Shown: positions 44,460-53,349, numbered from the stretch's first letter. The stretch: DNA of 64,000 bases from Amycolatopsis thailandensis (GCF_002234405.1 NZ_NMQT01000034.1:1-64000); one strand, 5' to 3'. The notes: generated by a model not told the origin, from the sequence alone. Numbers and translations: made by a program.

Positions 44460-45386
44460 GTGCCCCCGAAGAGACTGATCGCAGGACTCTGTGGCCTGTT
44501 CCTCGCCTCGGCCTGTGCCACGCCGGAACCGGCGACGCCACCGTCACCGACCACGGCGGGCGACGAGGCCCTGACGGCGTCCGAGGCGCTCGGCGAGTAC
44601 CCGTCACTCGACTATTGCAGCCTTGTCGACCAGCGAAAAGTGATCGGCGGCGGAAACGCGGTCAAGCCGCCCTTGAGTTCTTTCGACTCCTGCCGGCTGG
44701 AATTCGTCGAGGGCGCCAATCGCTACACCGTGACCACCGGTCCGATCACTTCCGGGCAGGACCCGAACAACCGGCCCTACGAATACGCCGGGCCGCTGCC
44801 GGAGGGTGTCAGCGTCCAGCAGTCGACGTTCAACGAGGAAACCACCTGCACCCGGCTGCTGACCTTCGCCGACGGGATCCGGCTGGCCATCGCCGTCACC
44901 TCCGACGACAAGGCTCCGGCCGACCAGCTCGACCGCTGCCGGGTCGCCGACGCGGCGGTGGGCGGCGCGGCGGAGGTGATCACCGCGCGCAAGGTCGGGC
45001 GGCTGAATCTCGACCAGCGCTCCTGGGGCCGCGTCGCTCCGTGCGCGCCGCTCGATCAGCACGAACTCGACGCCGCCGCCGGCCCGGAGACCAAACCCGC
45101 CCCGGCGCTGTCCGGGCACAACTGCATCCGCGGCAAGGTCAGCTTCTCGCTGTCGGTGGTGGCGGACACCACGCCGGGCGCGACGGAGGCCCTGGGCGGG
45201 CGGCAGGTCCAGGTGACGACGTCGGGCGCGTTCTGCCAGGTGACCACGCACCGCCCGATCCCGGGCACCCCGGACCGGGTCGAACAGGCGACGCTCTCGG
45301 TGGTCGGCGTCGACGGCGCGCCGGAGGACGCCACGTGCACGGCGGCACGGGAAGTCGCGGTGGCCGTTTTCCCGAAGCTCCCCTGA
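44460..45386 (+). CDS. Secreted lipoprotein with cysteine-rich domain (DUF3558-like)
   Basis: A 308-residue lipoprotein: signal peptide with lipobox LASAC (C19), a Pro/Thr linker, then two similar halves each with several cysteines (LDYCSLVDQRKVIGGG; VAPCAPLDQHELDAAA). The repeated plan suggests an internal duplication. The pattern resembles DUF3558-type actinobacterial lipoproteins. GTG 44460; no clear ribosome site. Function unknown. Confidence 0.8.
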   Translation: MPPKRLIAGLCGLFLASACATPEPATPPSPTTAGDEALTASEALGEYPSLDYCSLVDQRKVIGGGNAVKPPLSSFDSCRLEFVEGANRYTVTTGPITSGQDPNNRPYEYAGPLPEGVSVQQSTFNEETTCTRLLTFADGIRLAIAVTSDDKAPADQLDRCRVADAAVGGAAEVITARKVGRLNLDQRSWGRVAPCAPLDQHELDAAAGPETKPAPALSGHNCIRGKVSFSLSVVADTTPGATEALGGRQVQVTTSGAFCQVTTHRPIPGTPDRVEQATLSVVGVDGAPEDATCTAAREVAVAVFPKLP

Positions 45387-45397
45387 GCCCTCCACCC

Positions 45398-45451
45398 CGC
45401 GTTTAGTCCTCTGGATGCGTTCCTTGCGCGTGCAAGTACCGCATTCAGAGG
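45398..45451. repeat. Family F palindrome copy 2
   Basis: Same two-tier structure as 30986-31053: GTTTAGTCCTCTGGATGCG arm, CTTGC-GCGT-GCAAG inner stem. The outermost bases differ (CGC/GCG instead of ATGC/GCAT) but still pair. One internal mismatch. Confidence 0.93.
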
Positions 45452-45541
45452 ACTAAACGCGTGAACCTCGCTCCGCGACGTGTGAGTTCCGCCTCTGATC
45501 ACGCGTGTTCCGGCTCCAAGCACGCGAGATCGGTGCCCCGC

Positions 45542-45563
45542 CGCATCCAGAGGACTAAACGCG
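45542..45563. repeat. Extra right arm of family F
   Basis: CGCATCCAGAGGACTAAACG CG repeats the right arm of the palindrome ending at 45451, about 90 bases downstream and just before the tetR stop. It has no left partner of its own. Confidence 0.88.
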
Positions 45564-45568
45564 GCGGG

Positions 45569-46246
45569 TCAGCGCAGTTTGGGCAGGCGGAAGGAACACA
45601 TGACTTCCTCCAGCGCCTCGACGTCCAGCGGCGGATGCGGCAGCGGGGTGGCGCGGCCGGGTTCGGCGCGAAGGCCGTCGAGCAGCATCGCGAGGCACCG
45701 GCGCCACAGGTCCGGCTGGATACCGTGCGTGAACTCGATGACCGAACCGATCATCTGGTGCAGCAGCGGCATGTCCGTCGGCACGATGTCCGCGCGGAGG
45801 ACCCCCGCCGACTGAGCCCGCTCGACGAGCTGTGTGATCAACGGCACCATGCGTGCTTTCGCCTCGGCGACGCGTTCCTGGCCGAAGACGTTCGACAGCA
45901 TGACTTCCCGTAACCCGCGGTCACCGGCGTGGAGTTCGGCCGCGCGCCAGGTGAAATCGGCGAAGCCGTCCCACGGATCCTCGGCGCGAAGGGCCTCTTC
46001 GGCGAACTCGCGGATCGTCTCGAACTGGTCGACGAACATGGCCTCGACCAGGTGTTCCTTGCTCGGAAAACGGCGATAGACGGTGCCGACGCCGACGCCG
46101 GCGTGATGCGCGACGTCGTCGAGAGTCGCTTCGAGTCCGCGCTCGCCGAAGACATCGCGTGCCGCCGCGATGATGCGCTGCCGATTGAGTTCAGCGTCGC
46201 GCCGCAACGGCCGCGCCGGTGCGGCGGGAGCGAGGTCCCGAGCCAT
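45569..46246 (-). CDS. TetR-family regulator of the adjacent DHA2 exporter
   Basis: A 225-residue TetR protein with helix-turn-helix LDDVAHHAGVGVGTVYRRFP (about residues 42-61) and a C-terminal helical ligand domain. It is divergent from the MFS gene, with a 25-base palindrome in between (46265-46289), so it very probably represses both. The ligand is unknown, likely a lipophilic drug. Confidence 0.92.
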   Translation of the reverse strand: MARDLAPAAPARPLRRDAELNRQRIIAAARDVFGERGLEATLDDVAHHAGVGVGTVYRRFPSKEHLVEAMFVDQFETIREFAEEALRAEDPWDGFADFTWRAAELHAGDRGLREVMLSNVFGQERVAEAKARMVPLITQLVERAQSAGVLRADIVPTDMPLLHQMIGSVIEFTHGIQPDLWRRCLAMLLDGLRAEPGRATPLPHPPLDVEALEEVMCSFRLPKLR

Positions 46247-46264
46247 TCGTCCAGCTTAACAAAT

Positions 46265-46289
46265 GAAGTAGAGGACAGTTCTCCACTTC
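46265..46289. promoter_or_regulatory. Probable TetR operator
   Basis: GAAGTAGAGGACAGTTCTCC followed by ACTTC is an imperfect palindrome centred between the divergent tetR and exporter genes, 18 bases from the tetR start. Confidence 0.75.
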
Positions 46290-46368
46290 TTGTGTACCTT
46301 GGGCGGCGAAAGAGGAGATACCTACTCCACATAGCCTCTTCGTCACTATCGGTGAGGAAACCGCCCGT

Positions 46369-47892
46369 ATGTCTGAGTCATCCACCGCTGTCGCCACGCC
46401 GCCGGGGGACGCGGCCGCGCAGCACCCCAACCCGCATCACGCCAGGAGATGGCTGATCCTGGTGATGATCGGTCTCGCCCAGCTGATGGTGGTGCTCGAC
46501 GCCACCGTCGTGAACATCGCGCTCCCGTCGGCGCAGCAGGACCTCGGTTTCTCGAACGACGCCCGTCAGTGGGTCGTCACCGCCTACGCACTCGCGTTCG
46601 GCAGCCTGCTCCTGCTGGGCGGGCGGCTCGCGGACCTCTTCGGCCGCAAACGCGCGTTCCTCGTCGGGCTCGCCGGCTTCGCCATCGTGTCCGCGATCGG
46701 CGGCGCCGCCGGCAGCATCGAAATGCTGCTCGTGGCCCGCGCCGCGCAGGGTGTCTTCGGTGCCCTTCTCGCCCCGGCGGCCCTTTCGCTGCTGACCACG
46801 ACCTTCACCGACCCGAAGGAGCGCGGCAAGGCCTTCGGCGTCTTCGGCGCGATCGGTGGTGGCGGGGCGGCGATCGGCCTGCTGCTCGGCGGCGTGCTGA
46901 CCGAGTACCTCGACTGGCGCTGGTCGATGTACGTCAACATCATCTTCGCGGTGATCGCGTTCGCCGGTTCGTTCGTGCTGCTGAAGAACTCCGAGACCGA
47001 CGGCCCGCGCCCGAAGCTCGACATCCCGGGCACGATCACCGCGTCGGCCGGGTTGTTCGCGCTGGTCTACGGCTTCGCGAACGCCGAGCGCGACTCGTGG
47101 TCCTCGATCTCGGTGTGGGGCTTCCTCGCCGCCGGTGTCGCGCTGCTCGCCGCGTTCGTGGTGATCCAGCAGCGGGCCGAGCACCCGCTCCTGCCGCTGC
47201 GCGTGCTGCTCGACCGCGACCGCGGCGGCTCGTACCTCGCGATGTTCCTGCTCGCCATCGGGATGTTTTCGATCTTCCTGTTCCTCACCTTCTACATCCA
47301 GCTGAACCTCGGGTTCACGCCGGTGCAGAGCGGGGTCGCGTTCCTGCCGATGGTGGCCACCCTGATGGCCAGCGCGACGTCGGCGACGGCGATCCTGCTG
47401 CCGAAGTTCGGCGCGAAACCGTTGGTGTCACTGGGAATGCTGATCGCCGGAGCCGGGCTGTTCTGGCTCTCGGCCATCGACACCAGCAGCACGTACGCGA
47501 GCGGGGTGCTGTTCCCGCTGATGGTCATGGGCGTCGGTATCGGCCTCGCCATGGCGCCCGCGATGAGCGTCGCGACCTTCGGCGTCGACACGCACGACGC
47601 CGGTGTCGCGTCGGCGGCGGTCAACACCGCGCAGCAGGTCGGCGGTTCGATCGGGACCGCGCTGCTGAGCACGCTGGCCGGTAACGCGGCGACGTCGTTC
47701 CTCGTCGGGAAGGTGCCGACGCCGCAGCTCGCGGCCGAAGCGGCGGTGCACAGTTACACCACCGCTTTCGTGTGGGGCGGGTGGATCTTCGTCATCGGTG
47801 CGGTGATCTGCGGGCTGCTGCTGCGGTCCGGTGCCCCGGCTCGCGCTCCTGAAGGCGCTTCGGAGGGTGCTCCGGTCGCCGTGCACATGTAG
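46369..47892 (+). CDS. DHA2-family MFS drug exporter
   Basis: A 507-residue, 14-helix proton antiporter. Motifs include QLMVVLDATVVNIALPSAQQ (helix 1), GGRLADLFGRKRAF (loop 2-3) and the motif C-like segment AIGGGGAAIGLLLGGVLTEY. Such proteins export drugs or natural products. ATG 46369. The divergent TetR gene and operator imply induction by substrate. Confidence 0.94.
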   Translation: MSESSTAVATPPGDAAAQHPNPHHARRWLILVMIGLAQLMVVLDATVVNIALPSAQQDLGFSNDARQWVVTAYALAFGSLLLLGGRLADLFGRKRAFLVGLAGFAIVSAIGGAAGSIEMLLVARAAQGVFGALLAPAALSLLTTTFTDPKERGKAFGVFGAIGGGGAAIGLLLGGVLTEYLDWRWSMYVNIIFAVIAFAGSFVLLKNSETDGPRPKLDIPGTITASAGLFALVYGFANAERDSWSSISVWGFLAAGVALLAAFVVIQQRAEHPLLPLRVLLDRDRGGSYLAMFLLAIGMFSIFLFLTFYIQLNLGFTPVQSGVAFLPMVATLMASATSATAILLPKFGAKPLVSLGMLIAGAGLFWLSAIDTSSTYASGVLFPLMVMGVGIGLAMAPAMSVATFGVDTHDAGVASAAVNTAQQVGGSIGTALLSTLAGNAATSFLVGKVPTPQLAAEAAVHSYTTAFVWGGWIFVIGAVICGLLLRSGAPARAPEGASEGAPVAVHM

Positions 47893-47900
47893 GTCGCGAA

Positions 47901-47957
47901 GTGTCATGAGGGGTCCCCATGGGACGAAAGTTGTCCTATGGGGACCCCTCATGACAC
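47901..47957. repeat. 57-base palindrome, family G
   Basis: Arms GTGTCATGAGGGGTCCCCAT plus GGGAC around GAAAGTT, with one mismatch. It sits 9 bases after the exporter stop and before the converging ParB-like gene, so it may be a bidirectional terminator. Confidence 0.93.
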
Positions 47958-47973
47958 GCGCGCGGAGGGAGCG

Positions 47974-48813
47974 TCAGCGGGACTGTGACCGCACGGCTTC
48001 GAAGACCTCGTCGTCCCACCGGTGCGTCCGGATCAGCCGGTACCGTTCGCAGGCGACCCATAGGTAAGCCTCGGCGTCGGTCCGCGATCCGATCAGGTCC
48101 GCCTGCCGCAGCATCGCCACCACCGGCCCGAACTCCTCGTCGAACCACCGCTGCGCCAGCGTCGCGCGGTCCGAGAAGGTCCCTTCGTCCTGCATCAGCC
48201 GGAAACCCCAGGCCTCCACGTGCTCACCGAGCCGCGCGTAGTCCCACGGATCCGTGAACACCACGGAAGCCCGCGACTGCCCGGAAAGCGGGACGCGCTC
48301 CAGGAACAGCCGCCGGTAGTCCTTCACGATCAGGTCGCCGCGATACCGGATCCCGCTCGGGTCCAGTTTGGTCCGGACCTCGGTGACCATCGCCTCTATT
48401 GTGGACAGTCGCATCGCGTGCGCCACCGAAACGCGGTGGTGCCCGTCGATGATGAAGTGCAGTTCGCCGACGCGGTACACCTCGATCGGCGGGATCGACT
48501 CGCCGCGCCTGGTCGCCAGCGCGAGCCGTTCCCAGCGCTCGCGGACCCGGCCCGACGTCGGGCGGAAGCGGCGGTCGAAGTCCCGGCCGCGGTCGACACT
48601 GCCGACGATCGAATCGAGCCGGATCACCCGCGCCCCGATCTTCCGCTCGCCGAGATAGCCGAGCGCGTCGACCACCTCGTGGAACGGCAGCATGATGTTG
48701 ACGTCGTCGGGTTCACCGCGCAGCCAGTTCGCCAGCCGCGACAACACCTGACGCCGTCGTGCGCGGAGGAAGTCGTGTTCCGCGTCAGCCCTGGGAAAAC
48801 CGGTGTCCTTCAC
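47974..48813 (-). CDS. ParB-like nuclease-domain protein
   Basis: A 279-residue protein with a ParB/sulfiredoxin-like core (SIPPIEVYRVGELHFIIDGHHRVSVAHAM, in segments at about 105-133). DGHHRV is the conserved catalytic/nucleotide site type. There is no helix-turn-helix of chromosomal ParB and no parA nearby, so this is not the segregation protein. ATG 48813 overlaps the phosphoesterase stop (ATGA). A nucleotide-processing role is possible; function unknown. Confidence 0.82.
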   Translation of the reverse strand: MKDTGFPRADAEHDFLRARRRQVLSRLANWLRGEPDDVNIMLPFHEVVDALGYLGERKIGARVIRLDSIVGSVDRGRDFDRRFRPTSGRVRERWERLALATRRGESIPPIEVYRVGELHFIIDGHHRVSVAHAMRLSTIEAMVTEVRTKLDPSGIRYRGDLIVKDYRRLFLERVPLSGQSRASVVFTDPWDYARLGEHVEAWGFRLMQDEGTFSDRATLAQRWFDEEFGPVVAMLRQADLIGSRTDAEAYLWVACERYRLIRTHRWDDEVFEAVRSQSR

Positions 48814-49457
48814 AGTAACTCCATGATCCGGTGCCCGACGACGTTGCGTACCGTCGTCCCGCCGACCACCCGGTCCGGCACGGGTTCACCGTGCGGGTGG
48901 ATGTGCCCGTGCAGCAACCATTTCGGGCGCAACAACTCGATCGTGCGATGGAGGCAGTCGAACCCGCGGTGCGGCGGATCCTCGCGGTCGCCGCAGTGCC
49001 GCGGTGGCGCGTGAGTGAGCAGTACGTCAACATCCCGCCCGTCCCGCCATCGGCGGAACCGGGCCCGGCGCACCAGCCGACGCGCACGCCGGGCCTGCTG
49101 GCGCTGCGTCCACTGGTTCGGGCCGTCGTTGTAGCGGACGGAACCGCCGAGCCCGGCGAAGCGGAGCCCGCCGATGTCGACGATCCGGCCGTCCGCGTTC
49201 ACCCCGCCCGCCGGGCCCGGCCACTCCGCGGGGAAACCGTCCTTCATGGACAGTCCCCCGTAGCGGGTGTAGCCGGACAGGTCGGGATCGTGGTTGCCCG
49301 GGACGAACACGCAGGGAACGTCCAGCGCGCTCGCCAGGAATTCGAGGTACGCGTACGGCAGGTCGCCGGCACCGATCACGAGGTCGGCGGGGTGGTTGTG
49401 GACGGCGGACGTCCACAACCGCTCTTCGACCTCGTCCGCGACGACCAGCGCTTTCAC
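48810..49457 (-). CDS. Calcineurin-like metallophosphoesterase
   Basis: A 215-residue phosphoesterase. Visible motifs: GAGDLPY, VPGNHDPDL, LLTHAPP and HGHIHPHG. The first metal motif, usually D-x-H, reads ADEVEE, so one metal ligand may differ. It is upstream of and coupled to the ParB-like gene. Substrate unknown; cyclic nucleotide or nucleic acid phosphoesters are typical of the fold. Confidence 0.88.
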   Translation of the reverse strand: MKALVVADEVEERLWTSAVHNHPADLVIGAGDLPYAYLEFLASALDVPCVFVPGNHDPDLSGYTRYGGLSMKDGFPAEWPGPAGGVNADGRIVDIGGLRFAGLGGSVRYNDGPNQWTQRQQARRARRLVRRARFRRWRDGRDVDVLLTHAPPRHCGDREDPPHRGFDCLHRTIELLRPKWLLHGHIHPHGEPVPDRVVGGTTVRNVVGHRIMELL

Positions 49458-49482
49458 ACGCTCCAGCGTAATGCCGGAAGCG

Positions 49483-49599
49483 CTACTTGGGGCCGTGCGC
49501 GAACGCGGGGTCCTTGGCGATGATGGCGATCACGATGCCCAGCCAGACGAGGCAGAAGGCGAGGGCCCAGAACTTGAGGTTGGTCAGCATCCTTGGCAT
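49483..49599 (-). CDS. 38-residue single-helix membrane protein
   Basis: A short frame MPRMLTNLKFWALAFCLVWL continuing to a charged end (DPAFAHGPK), with one hydrophobic helix. GGAG lies 6 bases before ATG 49599, and the frame sits alone in a gap between corA and the phosphoesterase gene. It could be a small partner of CorA (35 bases upstream, same strand). Real but unrecognised. Confidence 0.6.
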   Translation of the reverse strand: MPRMLTNLKFWALAFCLVWLGIVIAIIAKDPAFAHGPK

Positions 49600-49634
49600 G
49601 AGGAACTCCAGAACTACCGGAAAGGGAAGAAAGG

Positions 49635-50723
49635 TCAGAGCCAGCGGTTCTTCCGGAATATTCGGTAGAGCAGGATGCACACGCCGAAGATGATCGTCAT
49701 CGCCAGCGGGTAGCCGAAGCGCCAATGCAGCTCCGGCATGTAGTCGAAGTTCATCCCGTAGATGCCGGCCAGCGCCGTCGGGACCGCGATGATCGCCGCC
49801 CACGCGGTGATCTTGCGCATGTCGGTGTTCTGCTGGAGCGTGATCTTCGCCAGTGTCGCGTCCACCAGGGTGGTCAGCAGCTCGTCGAAGTTCGCGACCC
49901 GCTCCGAAACGGTCGTCAAGTGGTCGGAGACGTCACGGAAGTAGGACCGGACCTCGTCCGGGATCAGCCGCGTGTAGCCCTCGGCCAGCCGCTGCAACGG
50001 CGTCCCCAGCGGCATCACCGAACGCCGCAGCTCCAGCACTTCGCGCTTCATGAAGTAGATCTGCTCGGCGCTGACCTTGGACCGCGGCGCGAAGACCTGG
50101 GTCTCCATCTCGTCGATGTCCGACTCGATCCGCGTGGTCACGTCCAGGTAGTGGTCGACGACGTGGTCCGCGATCGCGTGCAGCACCGCGGACGGCCCGA
50201 GTTCGAGCCGCTCCGGGTCCTGGTCGAGTTCGCGGCGCAGCCTGGCGAGCCCCGAGTGGTTCCCGTGCCGCACGGTGATCACGAAATCGCGGCCGAGGAA
50301 AGCCATCAGCTCGCCGGTCTCGACGATCTCGTTCGCCGTCGTCGGCGACTCGTGCTCGACGTAGCGGACCGTCTTCAGCACCATGAACAGCGTGTCGTCG
50401 TAACGCTCCAGCTTGGGCCGCTGGTGCGCTTCGAGCGCGTCCTCGACGGCGAGCTCGTGCAGGCCGAAGGTCTCCGCGACACCTTGGATCTGCACCGCGT
50501 CCGGCTCGTGCAGGCCGATCCAGACGAACCCCGCGTGCCGCTTGCGCACCTCTTTGATCGCCTCGGCGTGCGTCCAGCGGCCGGGCAGGCGCTTGCCCTC
50601 CACGTACACCGCGCAGTCGACGACGTACGCCGAAAGGGGGACGGGCAGCGGGCGTTCGGGAACGCTCTTGGCGCGGCCGTTGCTCCGGCCGCGAAGGCCG
50701 CCGAGCGAGGGAATGGCAGGCAT
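49635..50723 (-). CDS. corA: CorA-family Mg2+/Co2+ transporter
   Basis: A 362-residue pentameric magnesium channel. The cytoplasmic domain is followed by two C-terminal helices with the selectivity motif YGMNF and the loop MPEL, and a basic end (RIFRKNRW). ATG 50723 follows AGGAG; longer frames upstream lack signals. Position near lpqY-sugABC matches mycobacterial Rv1239c. Confidence 0.95.
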   Translation of the reverse strand: MPAIPSLGGLRGRSNGRAKSVPERPLPVPLSAYVVDCAVYVEGKRLPGRWTHAEAIKEVRKRHAGFVWIGLHEPDAVQIQGVAETFGLHELAVEDALEAHQRPKLERYDDTLFMVLKTVRYVEHESPTTANEIVETGELMAFLGRDFVITVRHGNHSGLARLRRELDQDPERLELGPSAVLHAIADHVVDHYLDVTTRIESDIDEMETQVFAPRSKVSAEQIYFMKREVLELRRSVMPLGTPLQRLAEGYTRLIPDEVRSYFRDVSDHLTTVSERVANFDELLTTLVDATLAKITLQQNTDMRKITAWAAIIAVPTALAGIYGMNFDYMPELHWRFGYPLAMTIIFGVCILLYRIFRKNRWL

Positions 50724-51048
50724 GGGGATCTCCTGGGCAGACGTCGTGCGTTGTGCGCGAAGACGACGGGCCAAACGGCCGGGGGACCGCTCGGCTAGGC
50801 CAGCGTTCCCGGTTTCGTCAGCCCTGCCAGGTGGGGATCCGGCGAGATGTGAAGGCGGAAACGCTGCGACTACTAGGAAGCGGACTATCGCCACTGGACA
50901 TCGGGTTCCTCACCTCCTTCGGCTCGGCGGACGGTTACGCAGTGGTGTGGGTCGCGTTGACGACCCGACACCAATGGTCGAGGGTACTCCTCAACACGAA
51001 TGCCTGTCGTCCCAGGCTCACGCCGCGTTACTCGTGCAGGAGGAATGG
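50724..51048. other. Intergenic region between corA and the MaoC-like gene
   Basis: About 325 bases with no convincing gene. A short hairpin (GGTGTGGGTCG paired to CGACCCGACACC with one bulge) lies at 50944-50972. The divergent promoters of both genes must lie here. I found no known Mg2+ riboswitch pattern before corA. Confidence 0.5.
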
Positions 51049-51552
51049 GTGCAGTTCGGTCGCTATTACGAAGAGTTCGAGGTCGGTGCCGTCTACAAGC
51101 ACTGGCCGGGCAAAACGGTCACCGAGTACGACGACCACCTGTTCTGCCTCATCACCATGAACCACCATCCGCTGCATCTCGACGCGCACTACGCCGAGGA
51201 GACCACCGACTTCGGCAAGAACGTCGTGGTCGGCAACTACATCTACTCGCTGCTGCTGGGCATGTCGGTGCCCGACGTGTCCGGCAAGGCGATCGCGAAC
51301 CTCGAGGTCGAATCGCTGAAGCACGTGAAGCCGACCTTCCACGGTGACACCATCTACGGCGAGACCGAGGTGCTGGACAAGACGCCGTCGAAGTCGAAGG
51401 ACGACCGCGGCGTCGTCTACGTCGAGACCCGAGGCTATAAGCAGGACGGCACGATCGTGTGTGTGTTCCGTCGCAAGGTGATGGTGCCGAAGCGGTCTTA
51501 CGGTGACGCCAGGGGCGGCGAGCAGCCAGGTCGTCCCGTGCCGCACGAATAA
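51049..51552 (+). CDS. MaoC-like (R)-specific enoyl-CoA dehydratase
   Basis: A 167-residue hot-dog-fold protein. The hydratase region reads MNHHPLHLDAHYAEETTDFG, then VVGNYIYSLLLGMSVPDVSG. GTG 51049 follows AGGAGG; the long frame upstream is spurious. In this family related proteins act on acyl-CoA, for example mesaconyl-CoA hydratase-like. Substrate uncertain. Confidence 0.87.
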   Translation: MQFGRYYEEFEVGAVYKHWPGKTVTEYDDHLFCLITMNHHPLHLDAHYAEETTDFGKNVVVGNYIYSLLLGMSVPDVSGKAIANLEVESLKHVKPTFHGDTIYGETEVLDKTPSKSKDDRGVVYVETRGYKQDGTIVCVFRRKVMVPKRSYGDARGGEQPGRPVPHE

Positions 51553-51578
51553 CGACTGTCAGGAGAGGGAGCGCGTCG

Positions 51579-52682
51579 ATGCCCATCGGGCTGGATGAGA
51601 TCAAACGCCGCCTGTGGAAGTTCGCGACGGTCGAGGCGGCCGGTGTTTCGCCGTTGTACGAGCACTTGGCGGCGAAGGCGGCCGAGGACGACGACATCGC
51701 CGGGCTGCTGACGGACGCCCGCGGCGGTGAAGCGCGCGGAACGCTGCTGATGGCGACGGCGCACCGGCTCATCCAGGCCGACCCGATCCACCCGCTCTCG
51801 CGGTACTACCCGTCCGTCGGCGGTTTCGACGGGGTGGACTCGGAGACGTGGCCGCTCTTCCGTTCGTTCCTGCTGGAACGGGCGGACAAGGCCAGGGCGA
51901 TCATCGCCTCGCGGTACACACAGACCAACGAGGTCCGCCGCGCCGCGCTGCTCTATCCCGCGGTGACGGCGGCGGCGAAGGAGGCGGGCGGCAAGATCGC
52001 GCTGCTCGAGGTCGGCTGTAGCGCCGGGCTGCTCCTCGGCCTGGACAAATACGCCTACCGCTACCAGTGCGACGGCGGCGAGCAGCTCACCGCCGGGCCG
52101 GCGAAGACCGCCGTCGGCCTGCACTGTGCCTTGGACCTCGCGATCGGCGCAGTCACGCCGAAGGTGCCGAAGAAGCTGACGATCACCGCCCGCGCCGGTC
52201 TCGACCGCGCTCCGGTCGACCTCGCCGACGAGGACGAGCTGGCCTGGCTCGAAGCCTGTGTCTGGGCCGACCAGCCCGACCGGATCCGGCTCCTGCGCAC
52301 GGCCGCGGCCGCGCAGGGCAAACAGCGGCCGGAACTGATCACCGGCGACGCCGTCGACGATCTCGCTTCGGCGGCCGCCACCCTGCCCGCCGACGCTCCG
52401 CTCGTCGTGCTGACCAGCCATGTGCTGGCGTATCTGGGGGAGCGGCGGGTGGACTTCCTCGACGCGCTGCGGGAACTCGCCGCGTCCCGGCCGCTGTGGT
52501 GGGTCAGCGAGGAGTTCTACGCAGCCGCGCTGGAACCGCTGGTGCCCGGCAGGACCGATCTGGCCGAACCCGCGGACCAGGCCGTGCTCGGGCTGGTCCG
52601 CTGGGACGGTGGCGTCCCGGACGTGCGCGCGCTGGCCAGGACGGCTCCGCACGGACAGCGGATGACCTGGCTCGCGGTTTAG
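51579..52682 (+). CDS. DUF2332 protein
   Basis: A 367-residue soluble protein matching the DUF2332 pattern (ATAHRLIQADPIHPLSRYYP; SRYTQTNEVRRAALLYPAV; LLEVGCSAGLLLGLDKYAY). The LLEVGCSAGL segment looks like a methyltransferase SAM loop, but no such activity is proven. ATG 51579 with AGGAGAGGG upstream. Probably cotranscribed with the MaoC-like gene. Confidence 0.88.
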   Translation: MPIGLDEIKRRLWKFATVEAAGVSPLYEHLAAKAAEDDDIAGLLTDARGGEARGTLLMATAHRLIQADPIHPLSRYYPSVGGFDGVDSETWPLFRSFLLERADKARAIIASRYTQTNEVRRAALLYPAVTAAAKEAGGKIALLEVGCSAGLLLGLDKYAYRYQCDGGEQLTAGPAKTAVGLHCALDLAIGAVTPKVPKKLTITARAGLDRAPVDLADEDELAWLEACVWADQPDRIRLLRTAAAAQGKQRPELITGDAVDDLASAAATLPADAPLVVLTSHVLAYLGERRVDFLDALRELAASRPLWWVSEEFYAAALEPLVPGRTDLAEPADQAVLGLVRWDGGVPDVRALARTAPHGQRMTWLAV

Positions 52683-52789
52683 CTTTTCGCGCGACCGGCG
52701 GACATGTCGGGAAAGCATCGGGGAGGATAATTTTCACCTCACCCGGTGCTTTATCCCCGCGGCATTCGCCGATTCGGACACGACACGTG

Positions 52790-53218
52790 TCAAGCCTCCG
52801 AGCGGGGCCCGGTCGGCAGCACTCCCCAGTCGCGGAGAGTGACGAACAAGAGTTCGGCCAACCGGCCGCCTTTGTCGAGTTCGATCAAGGTTTCGGCGTC
52901 GATCCACCGGGCGTCGGCGGCGTCGTCACCGGCACGGAGAGTGCCGCCGGTGACCGTGCAGGCGTAGTCGTGGATGTCGTACCGGCCGCGGACGGCGTTG
53001 CCGACGTATGTGCCCGGCATCACGTCGAGACCGGTCTCTTCGCGCATCTCGCGAATGACAGCCACTTCGTCCGTTTCGCCTGGTTCCACGCGGCCGCCAG
53101 GGACCGACCAGAGTCCACGTCCGGGTTCATTCGCGCGCTGAATCAGCAGAATCCGGCCCAGTCGGTCGTGGACGATGCCGCCGACACAGCGGACGGTGCT
53201 GTCCGAAACGGTGTTCAT
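52790..53218 (-). CDS. NUDIX hydrolase
   Basis: A 142-residue NUDIX protein with a complete box: GRVEPGETDEVAVIREMREE then TGL (G-x5-E-x7-REUxEExGU). The ATG at 53218 places the fold start correctly; upstream codons carry no signal. It hydrolyses a nucleoside diphosphate derivative such as an oxidised nucleotide or ADP-sugar; substrate unknown. Confidence 0.92.
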   Translation of the reverse strand: MNTVSDSTVRCVGGIVHDRLGRILLIQRANEPGRGLWSVPGGRVEPGETDEVAVIREMREETGLDVMPGTYVGNAVRGRYDIHDYACTVTGGTLRAGDDAADARWIDAETLIELDKGGRLAELLFVTLRDWGVLPTGPRSEA

Positions 53219-53276
53219 TCCCGAATGGTAGACACCGGCTTCCTGACAACGGCTGTCCTGTACACGGAGAGTAGCC

Positions 53277-53349
53277 GTACGGTACACTTCACCTCGCCGG
53301 CTGACCCAAGCGCGGGACTTCCCTCCCGCGCCGGTGGAAGGTGCGGTAC
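53277..53349. promoter_or_regulatory. Two-tier hairpin upstream of the 53-residue protein
   Basis: The outer arms (GTACGGTACACTTCACC at 53277-53293, GGTGGAAGGTGCGGTAC at 53333-53349) pair at 12 positions plus two G-U pairs. The inner stem GCGCGGGA/TCCCGCGC (53310-53317, 53324-53331) is perfect. It lies 55 bases before the next start on the same side, so it could be a structured leader. It matches no riboswitch I know. Confidence 0.45.

Noticed and set aside
47974..48813. Chromosome partition protein ParB
   Set aside because: No helix-turn-helix, no parA neighbour and no parS-like sites; only the nuclease-like core is shared.
50724..50980. Mg2+ riboswitch upstream of corA
   Set aside because: I found only one short hairpin and no pattern of the known Mg2+ sensing RNAs.
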